A DNA stretch of 64,000 nt, taken from positions 62,001 through 126,000 of the forward strand of contig JALOAI010000007.1 of assembly GCA_023228945.1 (NCBI GenBank), read 5' to 3'. Below are positions 25,286 to 34,083 of this stretch, in pieces; position 1 is the first letter of the stretch, and each line of letters starts with the position of its first letter. The stretch is from Pigmentiphaga sp. Its GTDB lineage: Bacteria; Pseudomonadota; Gammaproteobacteria; Burkholderiales; Burkholderiaceae_B. Made by a program: the position numbers and the translations under genes. A model generated the notes under the pieces. The model was not told where the DNA came from. It saw only the letters and a program-made list of their open reading frames with translations, and searched no databases.

Positions 25286-26323
25286 ATGATACGTGATGTG
25301 TGTCGGCGGAATGGCTCGGGCGGCGGCGCCCGCGGCAAGGCGAGAACGGAACGGGAGAGGCGGTTGTTGGCAAGATTCAAAGCGGGGCCGCCGCCGAGGT
25401 CGCGCCCGAAGGGTGGGGCGGGGCAGGAGGAATCCTCCGGCGCGGCTGGAGCCGGTTTGCGATGGCAGTTGCCCGTGCGAGTCTGGCGCGGTATCGGCAC
25501 GGCGCTGGCGCATCTGCGCGCCGTCGTGCCCGGGCCCTGCGCCTTGTGCGGCGCTCGATGCGCCGGTGGCGGTCTGTGCCCGCCATGTTGGGCGCATCTG
25601 CGCGGCCACGCGGCGCTGCCAAGCTGCCAACGCTGCGCGGCGCCCCGCAACCGTCCTGGCCTCTGCAATGTCTGCCGCCGCCGGCCACCGGCCTTCCATC
25701 GGCTGATCGCCGGCATGCATTACGTGCCGCCCGGCTCGGCGCTGATTCTCGAATTCAAACAGGCCGGCCGGCTGGCCCTCGGCGAACCGTTCGCCGCCCT
25801 GCTGGCGGCGGCGCTTGCCGATCTTCCGGCCAGTGGCCTGCCGCTCAACGAGCCAATCCCGGACAAAGCGGCGCTCGACGCGAGGTCGCCAGCCCGCCCG
25901 GCGTCCGCCGAGGCGCCGCCAGATCCGCCGGCCTTCCCCGCCGGCGCGCGCATCGTGCCGGTACCGTCGTCGCCAACGGCGTTGAATCGGCGTGGCTTCA
26001 ATCCGGCCGGGGTGATCGCCGCGTGCTTGGCGGCCCGCCTGGGCCTGCCCCTGGAGCGACGCCTGCTGCGCTGGCGTGAGCCGGCAGCCACGGCTTCCCA
26101 GCGCGGCCGTTCGCGGCGACAGCGGCTGCGGCGGGGCCGCCAGGCCTTCCAGGTGGCCTGGCCAAGCCGCCTGCCGCCCGGCACGCCCATCGTGCTGGTC
26201 GACGACGTCGCCACCACAGGCGCTACACTCGACGCGGCCGCCGCCGCCTTGCGCGCGGCTGGTGCGGGGCCGGTCTGGGCGCTGGCGGTGGCGCGTACGC
26301 CGCCACCCGTCGGCCCTCTATAG
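25286..26323 (+). CDS. comF: ComF-family phosphoribosyltransferase-like protein
   Basis: ComF proteins combine an N-terminal zinc ribbon with a PRTase-like domain and are tied to DNA uptake in some bacteria. Visible are paired cysteines CALCGARC, CPPC, CQRC and CNVC (about residues 85-130), a middle region with the LILEFKQAGR motif, and the PRPP-binding signature IVLVDDVATTGAT near the end. From the ATG at 25286 the protein has 345 residues, with about 80 Arg/Gly-rich residues before the first cysteine; typical ComF has about 240, so the true start may lie near 25370-25475 (TTG or GTG). Confidence 0.82.
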   Translation: MIRDVCRRNGSGGGARGKARTERERRLLARFKAGPPPRSRPKGGAGQEESSGAAGAGLRWQLPVRVWRGIGTALAHLRAVVPGPCALCGARCAGGGLCPPCWAHLRGHAALPSCQRCAAPRNRPGLCNVCRRRPPAFHRLIAGMHYVPPGSALILEFKQAGRLALGEPFAALLAAALADLPASGLPLNEPIPDKAALDARSPARPASAEAPPDPPAFPAGARIVPVPSSPTALNRRGFNPAGVIAACLAARLGLPLERRLLRWREPAATASQRGRSRRQRLRRGRQAFQVAWPSRLPPGTPIVLVDDVATTGATLDAAAAALRAAGAGPVWALAVARTPPPVGPL

Positions 26324-26333
26324 CCGGGCCCCC

Positions 26334-26339
26334 TATAAA
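26334..26339 (+). promoter_or_regulatory. Possible -10 element of dcd
   Basis: A TATAAA hexamer lies 47 bp ahead of the dcd ATG in otherwise GC-rich sequence, just after the comF stop. No convincing -35 element is seen at the right distance, so this is only a candidate promoter. Confidence 0.3.
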
Positions 26340-26385
26340 ATGCCGGTATGAGTACGTGCCATTATCAACCCCCGAGGAACCTCGC

Positions 26386-26949
26386 ATGAGCATCAAGAGC
26401 GATCGTTGGATCCGCGAAGCCGCCCGCGGCGGCATGATCGAACCCTTCGAGCCCGACCAGGTGCGCGAGGTAAACGGCCGCCGGATCGTAAGCTACGGCA
26501 CCAGCAGCTATGGTTACGATGTCCGTTGCGCCGACGAATTCAAGATCTTCACCAATATCAATTCCACCATCGTCGATCCCAAGGCGTTCGACGAAAAGTC
26601 TTTCGTCGACTTCAAAGGCGATGTCTGCATCATCCCGCCCAATTCGTTCGCCCTGGCACGCACGGTCGAATACTTCCGCATTCCGCGCAGCGTGCTTACC
26701 ATCTGCCTGGGCAAAAGCACTTACGCGCGGTGTGGCATCATCGTCAACGTCACGCCCCTCGAACCCGAATGGGAAGGACACGTCACGCTGGAGTTCTCCA
26801 ATACCACGCCGCTGCCGGCCAAAATCTACGCTGGCGAAGGCTGTGCCCAGATGCTTTTCCTGGGAGGCGACCAAATCTGCGAAACCTCCTACCGCGACCG
26901 CGGCGGCAAATACCAAGGGCAGCGCGGCGTGACCCTGCCGCGCACCTGA
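26386..26949 (+). CDS. dcd: dCTP deaminase
   Basis: Dcd converts dCTP to dUTP, the main route to dTMP precursors in many Proteobacteria. The 187-residue product shows the family signature: YGTSSYGYDVRC near residue 47, KSTYARCGIIVNVTPLEPEWEGHVTLE with the catalytic glutamate, NTTPLPAKIYAGEGCAQMLF, and YQGQRGVTLPR at the C-terminus. The ATG at 26386 is preceded by GAGGAA. A hairpin terminator candidate follows it. Confidence 0.97.
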   Translation: MSIKSDRWIREAARGGMIEPFEPDQVREVNGRRIVSYGTSSYGYDVRCADEFKIFTNINSTIVDPKAFDEKSFVDFKGDVCIIPPNSFALARTVEYFRIPRSVLTICLGKSTYARCGIIVNVTPLEPEWEGHVTLEFSNTTPLPAKIYAGEGCAQMLFLGGDQICETSYRDRGGKYQGQRGVTLPRT

Positions 26950-26968
26950 CCACGCGCCTGAGCGCAAG

Positions 26969-26993
26969 CCGGCCGCAAGGCCGGGGTTCTTCA
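26969..26993 (+). terminator. Terminator-like hairpin after dcd
   Basis: CCGGCC and GGCCGG form a 6-bp stem around a GCAA tetraloop (26969-26984), followed by GGTTCTTC. It is short and the T-tract is weak, but it lies 20 bp after the dcd stop, in the right place to end that transcript. Confidence 0.4.
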
Positions 26994-27216
26994 CCACGCC
27001 GCCGCTCGCCGAACACCTCGTGCTTGATGGCGCCGGGCAAGGCGGCAGCGCCCCGGCCTCCGGCCGGCGTGCGTGGGGCGCCGTCATCCCCAAGGCGGGA
27101 TGCTGGCGGTACACTCGCAGCTTCGATCGGCTGGAGTCGCCCGGCAGGGCAACTCATGCATCCGCCCGGCGGAGGCGCGGCCACACTCATTCCCCCTTTG
27201 GATCAGGCGGACGCCC

Positions 27217-29475
27217 ATGAAATTCCGTTTTCCCATCGTCATCATCGATGAAGACTTCCGTTCCGAGAACACCTCGGGACTGGGGATCCGCGCGCTGGCC
27301 GCGGCGATCGAGGCCGAGGGCGTCGAGGTGCTGGGCGTCACCAGCTATGGCGATCTTTCCTCGTTCGCCCAGCAGCAGAGCCGCGCCAGCGCCTTCATCC
27401 TGTCGATCGACGACGAAGAATTCGACGTCGACTCGCCGGAAGACGTGGCCAACGCCATCAAGAATCTGCGGGTTTTCATCGGCGAGTTGCGTTTCCGCAA
27501 CGCCGATATCCCCATTTATCTGTATGGCGAAACCCGCACCTCGCAGCATATCCCCAACGACATCCTGCGCGAACTGCATGGCTTCATCCACATGTTCGAA
27601 GACACGCCGGAGTTCGTGGCCCGCCACATCATCCGCGAGGCGCGCAGCTACCTCGAAGGGCTGGCGCCGCCGTTCTTCCGCGAACTCGTCAAGTACGCCC
27701 AGGATGGCTCGTATTCCTGGCACTGTCCGGGCCACTCGGGCGGCGTGGCGTTTCTCAAGAGTCCGGTGGGGCAGATGTTCCACCAGTTCTTCGGCGAAAA
27801 CATGCTGCGCGCCGATGTCTGCAACGCGGTAGACGAACTCGGCCAGTTGCTCGATCACACCGGCCCGGTGGCGCAATCCGAGCTCAACGCCGCCCGCATC
27901 TTCAGCGCCGACCACTGCTATTTCGTCACCAACGGCACATCCACGTCCAACAAGATCGTCTGGCACGCCAACGTCGCCCCCGGCGACGTGGTGGTGGTAG
28001 ACCGCAACTGCCACAAGTCCATCCTGCACGCCATCACCATGACCGGCGCGATTCCGGTCTTCCTGCAACCCACGCGCAACAACCTGGGCATCATCGGGCC
28101 GATCCCGCTCTCGGAATTCCATCCCGATACCATCCGCGCCAAGATCGAGGCCAACCCTTTCGCGCGCGAAGCCGTCAACAAAAAGCCGCGCATCCTCACG
28201 ATCACGCAGAGCACCTACGACGGCGTGGCCTACAACGTCGAGATGATCAAGGAAACCCTGGGCTCCACCATCGACACGCTGCACTTCGACGAAGCCTGGC
28301 TGCCCCACGCCACCTTCCACGACTTCTACAAAGACATGCACGCCATCGGCCGCGATCGCCCGCGCAGCGCCGAAGCCATGGTGTACGCCACGCATTCCAC
28401 GCACAAGCTGCTGGCCGGCCTGTCGCAGGCCTCGCAGATCCTGGTGCAGGAATCCGAGCAGCGCAAGCTCGACCGCCATATCTTCAACGAAGCCTACCTG
28501 ATGCATACGTCGACCTCGCCGCAGTACGCGATCATCGCGTCGTGCGACGTGGCCGCGGCCATGATGGAGCCGCCCGGAGGCACCGCCCTGGTCGAAGAAA
28601 GCATCCTCGAGGCGCTCGAATTCCGCCGCGCCATGCGCAAGGTCGAGGCCGAGTTCGGCCACGACGACTGGTGGTTCAAGGTGTGGGGCCCCGACAAGCT
28701 CGCCGCCGAAGGCATCGGCAAGCGCGACGACTGGATGCTCAAGGCCAACGACCGCTGGCACGGCTTCGGCAACCTGGCGCCGGGCTTCAACATGCTCGAC
28801 CCGATCAAGGCCACCATCGTCACCCCTGGCCTGGATGTGTCCGGCCAGTTTGCCGAATCCGGCATTCCCGCCGGCATCGTCACCCGCTACCTGGCCGAAC
28901 ATGGCGTGGTGGTCGAAAAAACCGGGCTGTATTCGTTCTTCATCATGTTCACCATCGGCATCACCAAGGGCCGATGGAATACCCTGCTCACCGCGCTGCA
29001 GCAGTTCAAGGACGACTACGATCGCAACCAGCCGATGTGGCGCATCCTGCCCGAGTTCTGCCGCAATACGCCGCACTACGAGCGCTGGGGCCTGCGTGAT
29101 CTTTGCCAGCGCCTGCATGATATGTACCGCAGCCACGACGTCGCGCGTCTTACCACCGAGATGTATCTGTCCGACATGCAGCCGGCGATGAAGCCGTCCG
29201 ACGCCTTCGCCAAGATGGCGCACCGCGAGATCGAACGCGTGGAGATCGACCGCCTCGAAGGGCGGATCACGGCGGCCTTGCTCACGCCGTACCCGCCCGG
29301 CATCCCGCTGTTGATCCCGGGCGAGCGCTTCAATCGCACCATCGTGGAGTACCTGCAGTTCGCCCGCGATTTCAACCGGCAGTTCCCCGGCTTCGAGACC
29401 GATATCCATGGTCTGGTGGCCGAGACCGTGGCGCCCGGCGAGGTTCGCTACTACGTCGATTGTGTCCGCGACTAA
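27217..29475 (+). CDS. Lysine/ornithine/arginine decarboxylase (fold type I, PLP)
   Basis: A large PLP-dependent decarboxylase of 752 residues with the three expected parts: N-terminal receiver-like wing domain (starting MKFRFPIVIIDEDF), PLP domain and C-terminal domain. The PLP lysine is in ATHSTHKLLAGLSQ; HFDEAWLPHATFH carries the PLP-pyridine aspartate, and WHCPGHSGGVAF is a conserved early motif. Size and sequence fit the biodegradative LdcC/AdiA/SpeC group; which amino acid is used cannot be told from sequence. No antiporter gene adjoins it, as would be expected for an acid-resistance pair, so a biosynthetic (polyamine) role is possible. Confidence 0.92.
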   Translation: MKFRFPIVIIDEDFRSENTSGLGIRALAAAIEAEGVEVLGVTSYGDLSSFAQQQSRASAFILSIDDEEFDVDSPEDVANAIKNLRVFIGELRFRNADIPIYLYGETRTSQHIPNDILRELHGFIHMFEDTPEFVARHIIREARSYLEGLAPPFFRELVKYAQDGSYSWHCPGHSGGVAFLKSPVGQMFHQFFGENMLRADVCNAVDELGQLLDHTGPVAQSELNAARIFSADHCYFVTNGTSTSNKIVWHANVAPGDVVVVDRNCHKSILHAITMTGAIPVFLQPTRNNLGIIGPIPLSEFHPDTIRAKIEANPFAREAVNKKPRILTITQSTYDGVAYNVEMIKETLGSTIDTLHFDEAWLPHATFHDFYKDMHAIGRDRPRSAEAMVYATHSTHKLLAGLSQASQILVQESEQRKLDRHIFNEAYLMHTSTSPQYAIIASCDVAAAMMEPPGGTALVEESILEALEFRRAMRKVEAEFGHDDWWFKVWGPDKLAAEGIGKRDDWMLKANDRWHGFGNLAPGFNMLDPIKATIVTPGLDVSGQFAESGIPAGIVTRYLAEHGVVVEKTGLYSFFIMFTIGITKGRWNTLLTALQQFKDDYDRNQPMWRILPEFCRNTPHYERWGLRDLCQRLHDMYRSHDVARLTTEMYLSDMQPAMKPSDAFAKMAHREIERVEIDRLEGRITAALLTPYPPGIPLLIPGERFNRTIVEYLQFARDFNRQFPGFETDIHGLVAETVAPGEVRYYVDCVRD

Positions 29476-30688
29476 TCACTTCGACGCGGTCATCCTGGGG
29501 GCCGGCGCCGCGGGCATGATGTGCGCCGCGGTGGCCGGCCAGCGCGGCTTGCGGGTGGCGCTGATCGATCACGCCACCCGCCTGGCCGAAAAAATCCGGA
29601 TCTCGGGCGGCGGGCGCTGCAACTTCACCAACCTGGGGGCCGGAGGGGCGCACGGCTTTCTGTCCGCCAACCCGGCCTTCTGCCGCTCGGCGCTGGCTCG
29701 CTACACTCCGCACGACTTCCTCGGTCTTCTGGCGCGCCACCGCATAAGCTGGCACGAAAAGCATCGTGGCCAGCTGTTCTGCGACGACTCCAGCGAAGCC
29801 GTCATCCGGATGCTGCAGCGCGAGTGCGATGGCGGCGGCGTCACGTGGCACATGGGCTGTGAGGTCAAGGCGGTGCGCGCCGCGGAGCCACGGGCGGGAG
29901 CCCGTTTCGAACTCGACACCTCGGCGGGCCGGCTGAGCGCCGCCCATCTGGTGGTGGCCACGGGGGGCATGGCGATCCCGCAACTGGGTGCCACCGACTT
30001 CGCCCTGGGCCTGGCCCGGCAGTTCGGCCTCAAGGTCATCGAGCCGCGGCCGGCCTTGGTGCCGCTGACTTTCGACGCCGAGGCCTGGGCGGCCTTCACC
30101 CCTTTGGCCGGTGCCGCGCTGGAAGTGGATATCGCCACCGGCAAGGGCCGCCGCGCCGGCCATTTCCGGGAAGACCTGCTGTTTACCCATCGTGGTCTGT
30201 CCGGCCCCGCCGTCCTGCAGATCTCCAGCTATTGGGAGCCGGGGCAAGCCATTCTGGTCGACCTGTTGCCAGACCAGAACGACTGGGCCGAGGCCCTGTG
30301 CGCCGGCAAGTCGGGCAATCGGCAACACCTGGATCGTGTGCTTGCCCAGTATTTGCCGCGGCGCTTGGCGGAACAATGGCTGGAGCATGTCTGGCAGCCG
30401 GGCGGCGGCCAGCGCCGGCTGGCCGACGTGGCCGACCGCGATTTGCGCCGCCTGGCCGAGGGCCTGGGCCAATGGCGACTGGTGCCCTCCGGCACCGCGG
30501 GCTATCGCAAGGCCGAAGTCATGCGCGGCGGGGTGGACACCCGCGAGCTGGACCAGCATTCGATGCAGGCGCGCAAGCAGCCGGGACTGTACTTCGTTGG
30601 CGAGGCCGTGGACGTCACCGGCTGGCTGGGCGGCTACAACTTCCAGTGGGCCTGGGCTTCGGCGGTGGCCTGCGGGCGGGCGCTCTAG
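29462..30688 (+). CDS. HI0933/BaiN-type FAD-dependent oxidoreductase
   Basis: A 408-residue flavoprotein. The N-terminal dinucleotide motif is LGAGAAGMMCA; RISGGGRCNFTN is the signature of the HI0933 family, and the C-terminal EAVDVTGWLGGYNFQWAWASA completes the FAD site. The physiological substrate of this family is poorly known; BaiN members act on bile acids in gut bacteria, which need not apply here. The best start is a GTG at 29462 that overlaps the decarboxylase gene by 14 bp, so the two are likely cotranscribed. Confidence 0.88.
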   Translation: MSATNHFDAVILGAGAAGMMCAAVAGQRGLRVALIDHATRLAEKIRISGGGRCNFTNLGAGGAHGFLSANPAFCRSALARYTPHDFLGLLARHRISWHEKHRGQLFCDDSSEAVIRMLQRECDGGGVTWHMGCEVKAVRAAEPRAGARFELDTSAGRLSAAHLVVATGGMAIPQLGATDFALGLARQFGLKVIEPRPALVPLTFDAEAWAAFTPLAGAALEVDIATGKGRRAGHFREDLLFTHRGLSGPAVLQISSYWEPGQAILVDLLPDQNDWAEALCAGKSGNRQHLDRVLAQYLPRRLAEQWLEHVWQPGGGQRRLADVADRDLRRLAEGLGQWRLVPSGTAGYRKAEVMRGGVDTRELDQHSMQARKQPGLYFVGEAVDVTGWLGGYNFQWAWASAVACGRAL

Positions 30689-30905
30689 CGCCCCATCGAA
30701 GCGCGGCCTCGAGCGCTTCCCGATTTCCCGCAAGGGGGCGCCGGCCGCGCGCGGCGCATATCCCGTTCAGGGTGGCCCGGGCACTCGCATGATCGAGCCT
30801 CGCGCCGCTCGGACCGGCTCCATCACCTGAATATGGGATACGGTCGGCGCCCGCGCCTGACTAGAATCGGAGGCCGTTACCCGCCACGCCGATGAGGCCT
30901 TCGCC

Positions 30906-32942
30906 ATGACCATTCAGTACACAGAGCTGGCTCAGCCGCTGTTGCAGTATCTCCGCCACGACAAACTATCCCTCATCCCAAGCTCCGCGGGGCTCAATCT
31001 GGCCCTGCACCTGGGGGCGGACTACTACGGCGCCGATCCGCGCATCATCACCGCCAACTATGGCTTCGAAGGCTATATGGGCGTGCCGGGGCTGGATGGC
31101 ATCGACGCCGCTTCGCGCGAGGCGGCCTTTGCGGCCAATATTGCATGGCAGGAACTCGACCCGGCGCTGGACGCGGCCGCCAGAGCGTACTACTCGGCGG
31201 TGGGCTACGATAATTTCCTTGCTCTCTACGGCGTGGCCGCGCTGCAGGGCGATACCATCCCCGTCGTGTTCAGCCATCCCGTCCTGGGCAATACGGTGGA
31301 TCCGGCCGCGTTTCGCATCACCTTGAACACCGGCGAAACCGTGACGCCGCTCACGGCGAGCTTCCTGCCCAATACCGAGTACAACGAGCGCCAGACCGTG
31401 GTGCTGACGGGTTACTGGGGCAACCGGCTGGGCACCGACGATGCCGATGCGGTGTATCCGGTGTATGTCGATATCGTCGCCACCGACACGCCGCTGACCC
31501 TGCTCACGGCCGACGGCCTGGTGCCGGCCGTGGGGCTGGGCATCGAGAGCCAGAATCCCTATATGGAAGGCAACGGGCCCAGGCTGGTGGGCGCCAACCT
31601 CGACCGCATCAGCGATCTGGGCGAGGGTGCGCCGTTCTGGCTCCTCAGTTCCAATCAGAACAGCGGTATCGATCTGTTCGGCGACGAGGCCGCGTTTCGT
31701 TTGCGGCTGTACACCAGTGCCGGCTTTTCTCCCGATGGCATCGCCAGCATCCTGCCGGATGAGTTCGGACGCTATTTTGCCCTCGAGGCCATCGATGCCC
31801 ACGGTCGAACCGTCTGGATCCGCGACGCCGAGGTGGACGTCGAGATCGCCGGCCTGGGTGTGGTGCGGGTGCTGGGGATCGCCGATACCGGCCCGGCACA
31901 GGACGACTACGACCTGGCCTATGTCGAAGACCACGACAACCAGTACGACATCATCCTGGCGGGCGATGCCGAGGCGATCGCCGCCATCCAGCGCGTGCAC
32001 CTTCCATCGGAGGGCGACTATTCGCCGGTTTACAACCCCGGCGGCCCCGGCAACGACCCCGCCGGCAATCCCGACGCGCCGTTTACCGTCCCGAGCTCGC
32101 CGCACAGCGTGGAGGTGGCCCACCTGACGGGGCAGGATCCCTATGTGTCGTATGTGGAGATCGACGGCCCCGTGTATCGCGATCCCGAGACCGGCCAGCC
32201 AGTGGGCGCCTATCGCGGCCTGGCGGTGCGCGATACCCAGACCGGACACGAGATCCACCAATACGTAGACCCCGACGGCAAGGTCTTCTATGCCTCGTTT
32301 GCGGTCGGCGCCGACTACGCCATCGATTTCGCCGCCGGCCAGACCCACGCCGAATCGCGGGTCACCGACGATCGCATCCAGGGCAACGACGACATCAATT
32401 GGGTGATCTACCATGGCGGGCGCGACGCGTATGCGCTCGAAGGGGAAGACGACGTACTGGTGGTGGAGGATCGCCAGCCCTGGCGAGACGGCACCGACCA
32501 TCTGCATGGCATCGAGCGGCTGAGCTTCACCGACGGCGCGATCGCGCTCGACCTCGACGGCAACGCCGGGCTGGCGTGGCGCTTGTATGGCGCCCTGGGG
32601 CGCGAGGCGGACGAGGCGGGACTGGGGTACTGGATCGCCCAACTGGATGCCGGCGCCGGCGCGCGGGCCGTGGCGGCGGGTTTTGTGGGCAGCGCCGAGT
32701 TTCTGGAAGGCATCGGTTTGCCTTCCATCAACCCTGGGGAGGCCGGCGCCTGGGTCGACGCCCTCTATCTGCGCTTTTTCAACCGCGAGGCCGACGCCGG
32801 CGGCCGGGACTACTGGACTACCGCGCTGGTGGACCAGCAACTGGACGCCGCCGACGTGGTGGCCGGCTTTGCCGCCTCGGCCGAATCGATCGAGCTCATG
32901 GGGGCGGTGGGCCACTGGGTCGCGTTCGAGGCGTGGAGCTAG
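30906..32942 (+). CDS. Large acidic DUF4214-domain protein, possible type I secretion substrate
   Basis: A 678-residue, Asp/Glu-rich and nearly cysteine-free protein. The last ~130 residues hold two DUF4214-type repeats (RLYGALGREADEAGLGYW and LYLRFFNREADAGGRDYW), preceded by GIERLSFTDGAIALDLDGNAG, a junction common in RTX-like secreted proteins. The first ~540 residues are not recognised; they look like successive beta-rich, Asp-containing modules. No signal peptide is present and no T1SS genes are in the window, so export by type I secretion is inference. It is a single gene with about 200 bp of upstream non-coding DNA. Confidence 0.8.
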   Translation: MTIQYTELAQPLLQYLRHDKLSLIPSSAGLNLALHLGADYYGADPRIITANYGFEGYMGVPGLDGIDAASREAAFAANIAWQELDPALDAAARAYYSAVGYDNFLALYGVAALQGDTIPVVFSHPVLGNTVDPAAFRITLNTGETVTPLTASFLPNTEYNERQTVVLTGYWGNRLGTDDADAVYPVYVDIVATDTPLTLLTADGLVPAVGLGIESQNPYMEGNGPRLVGANLDRISDLGEGAPFWLLSSNQNSGIDLFGDEAAFRLRLYTSAGFSPDGIASILPDEFGRYFALEAIDAHGRTVWIRDAEVDVEIAGLGVVRVLGIADTGPAQDDYDLAYVEDHDNQYDIILAGDAEAIAAIQRVHLPSEGDYSPVYNPGGPGNDPAGNPDAPFTVPSSPHSVEVAHLTGQDPYVSYVEIDGPVYRDPETGQPVGAYRGLAVRDTQTGHEIHQYVDPDGKVFYASFAVGADYAIDFAAGQTHAESRVTDDRIQGNDDINWVIYHGGRDAYALEGEDDVLVVEDRQPWRDGTDHLHGIERLSFTDGAIALDLDGNAGLAWRLYGALGREADEAGLGYWIAQLDAGAGARAVAAGFVGSAEFLEGIGLPSINPGEAGAWVDALYLRFFNREADAGGRDYWTTALVDQQLDAADVVAGFAASAESIELMGAVGHWVAFEAWS

Positions 32943-33018
32943 GCGGGCATTCGAAGGACCGGGAACCAAGGGCGATCCGGGGCAGGGAGTGTCTTGCGTG
33001 CGCCGTACGGCGTACCGC

Positions 33019-33054
33019 AAAAAAAAGAGCCCGAGGCCTTGCGGCTTCGGGCTC
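33019..33054 (-). terminator. Intrinsic terminator of the small minus-strand transcript
   Basis: A 12-bp stem (GAGCCCGAAGCC pairing with GGCCTCGGGCTC, one wobble) with a 4-base GCAA loop is followed on the minus strand by eight T residues (33026-33019). This is one of the clearest intrinsic terminators in the window. On the plus strand there is no T-run, so it does not serve the DUF4214 gene. Confidence 0.85.
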
Positions 33055-33150
33055 AATCCACCAAAGGAGGAGGGTGGAGGAGACAACGGTGGGATTCGAT
33101 CCGAACTCTGCTGCCAGTGCCTGGCGGTGTGTTCGTTTCGACATCCGATG
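33019..33150 (-). ncRNA. Leader-like small transcript with a Leu-Trp-rich reading frame, no operon behind it
   Basis: A strong promoter (33156-33184) would start RNA near 33149, and a hairpin with eight U residues would end it at 33019, giving about 130 nt. An ATG at 33142-33144, only a few bases from the predicted 5' end, opens a frame reading MSKRTHRQ and onward to STLLLWW, the tandem leucine and tryptophan codons standing directly before the terminator stem. That layout resembles amino-acid attenuators. The frame does not stop before the hairpin, and no minus-strand gene follows, only the oppositely oriented DUF4214 gene. It may be a small RNA, a small protein gene or an orphaned attenuator. 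Confidence 0.55.
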
Positions 33151-33155
33151 ACTGA

Positions 33156-33184
33156 ATTATAGCGAGGCTTGTTGTGCGATGCAA
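33156..33184 (-). promoter_or_regulatory. Near-consensus sigma-70 promoter, minus strand
   Basis: Minus-strand TTGCAT (33184-33179) and a perfect TATAAT (33161-33156) are separated by exactly 17 bp. It drives RNA toward the terminator at 33054-33019. No other promoter in the window matches the consensus so well. Confidence 0.75.
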
Positions 33185-33582
33185 GATATTTTTTGCGGTG
33201 ATTGACTGAGGCTGGTTTTTTTTGATGACATCTGGATTGGCAAAAAATTACATTAAAATCAATGTCTTATATGTACGGTAGAAACCCCTAGCCAAGATGA
33301 AAGCCCTTTTCCGTATAAAATGGTTGCAATTTTTAGGATTTTTTTAGGGTTAGTCCCGAATCTGTTGCGTGTGCAACCGTCCGTTTTTATTGCAATGCAG
33401 CATGACTTGGAGATATTCACCGAGCCCAACCAATGAAAACGGATCGAACGGCACTCGGCTTGCGGCTTGCGGCCCAGGTGCGACAATACGATTCCGCGCG
33501 GGCGGACTGCCCGCGCCGTCAATATTGACGCGGGCTTCGGCGCTCGCGCAGGCCCCGTGGCCTTGATCAGGAGAAATGCATC

Positions 33583-34005
33583 GTGCAATGCACCGTGAAT
33601 TGGGGCGGGCCCCAAGGAATGCTGTTCGTGGCGCAAACCGGGAGCGGCCATGTGGCCGTGATGGATGGCGCACCCGAAGGCGGGGGCAACAACCTGGCGC
33701 CCCGGCCCATGGAATTGTTGCTGGCGGGCGCCGGCGGCTGCGCCGCCTACGATGTGGTGTTGATCCTCAAGCGGGGGCGGCACGCGGTACAGGGCTGCTC
33801 GGTGGAACTGCGGGCGGAGCGTGCCGACACCGATCCCAAGGTTTTCACCCGCATCGAATTCGCGTTTACGGTGACGGGCAAAAGCCTGCCCGAAGCCGCC
33901 GTGCGGCGTGCCGTGCAGTTGTCGCACGACAAGTATTGTTCCGCCTCGGCCATGCTCGGCAAAACCGCCGAGCTCACCCACTCGGTCACCATCCTCGAGG
34001 GCTGA
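33583..34005 (+). CDS. OsmC/YhfA-family protein
   Basis: A 140-residue OsmC-fold protein. Both redox cysteines expected in the family are present: one in LLLAGAGGCAAYDVV and one in SHDKYCSAS. RPMELLLAG is also typical. OsmC-type proteins reduce organic peroxides; the YhfA branch is less well characterised. The start is a GTG at 33583 with AGGAG about 9 bp upstream; no in-frame ATG gives the full domain. It converges on hpd. Confidence 0.88.
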   Translation: MQCTVNWGGPQGMLFVAQTGSGHVAVMDGAPEGGGNNLAPRPMELLLAGAGGCAAYDVVLILKRGRHAVQGCSVELRAERADTDPKVFTRIEFAFTVTGKSLPEAAVRRAVQLSHDKYCSASAMLGKTAELTHSVTILEG

Positions 34006-34009
34006 TCAT

Positions 34010-34063
34010 AAAAAGCCCCCACGCTTGCCACTACGTGGCGGCGCTGCCCCGAGGGGGTTTTTT
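34010..34063 (+). terminator. Repeat-derived terminator after osmC
   Basis: AAAAAGCCCCC (34010-34020) is mirrored by GGGGGTTTTTT (34053-34063); an inner GCCAC-TAC-GTGGC hairpin sits in the loop. It ends the osmC transcript and could also work on the minus strand. Its interior shares the CCCCCACGCT...ACGT...CGCTGCCCC...GAGGGGG layout with the repeat at 41612-41645, so a dispersed palindromic repeat appears to serve as the terminator. Confidence 0.75.
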
Positions 34064-34083
34064 CCTTCGGGCGGCCCGGCGGT

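Larger units (their letters stand above)
32943..33582. other. 640-bp intergenic region between the DUF4214 gene and osmC
   Basis: The left part (33019-33184) holds a short minus-strand transcription unit with promoter and terminator, listed separately. The right part (about 33150-33420) is strikingly AT-rich with runs of T and A compared with the rest of the window, and turns GC-rich again by 33430. No plus-strand gene is seen here; the AT-rich stretch may hold the osmC promoter or be a remnant of transferred DNA. Confidence 0.6.

Noticed and set aside
33019..33150. The leader-like RNA as an attenuator of the DUF4214 gene
   Set aside because: It is transcribed from the opposite strand and ends before reaching any gene in the same direction.
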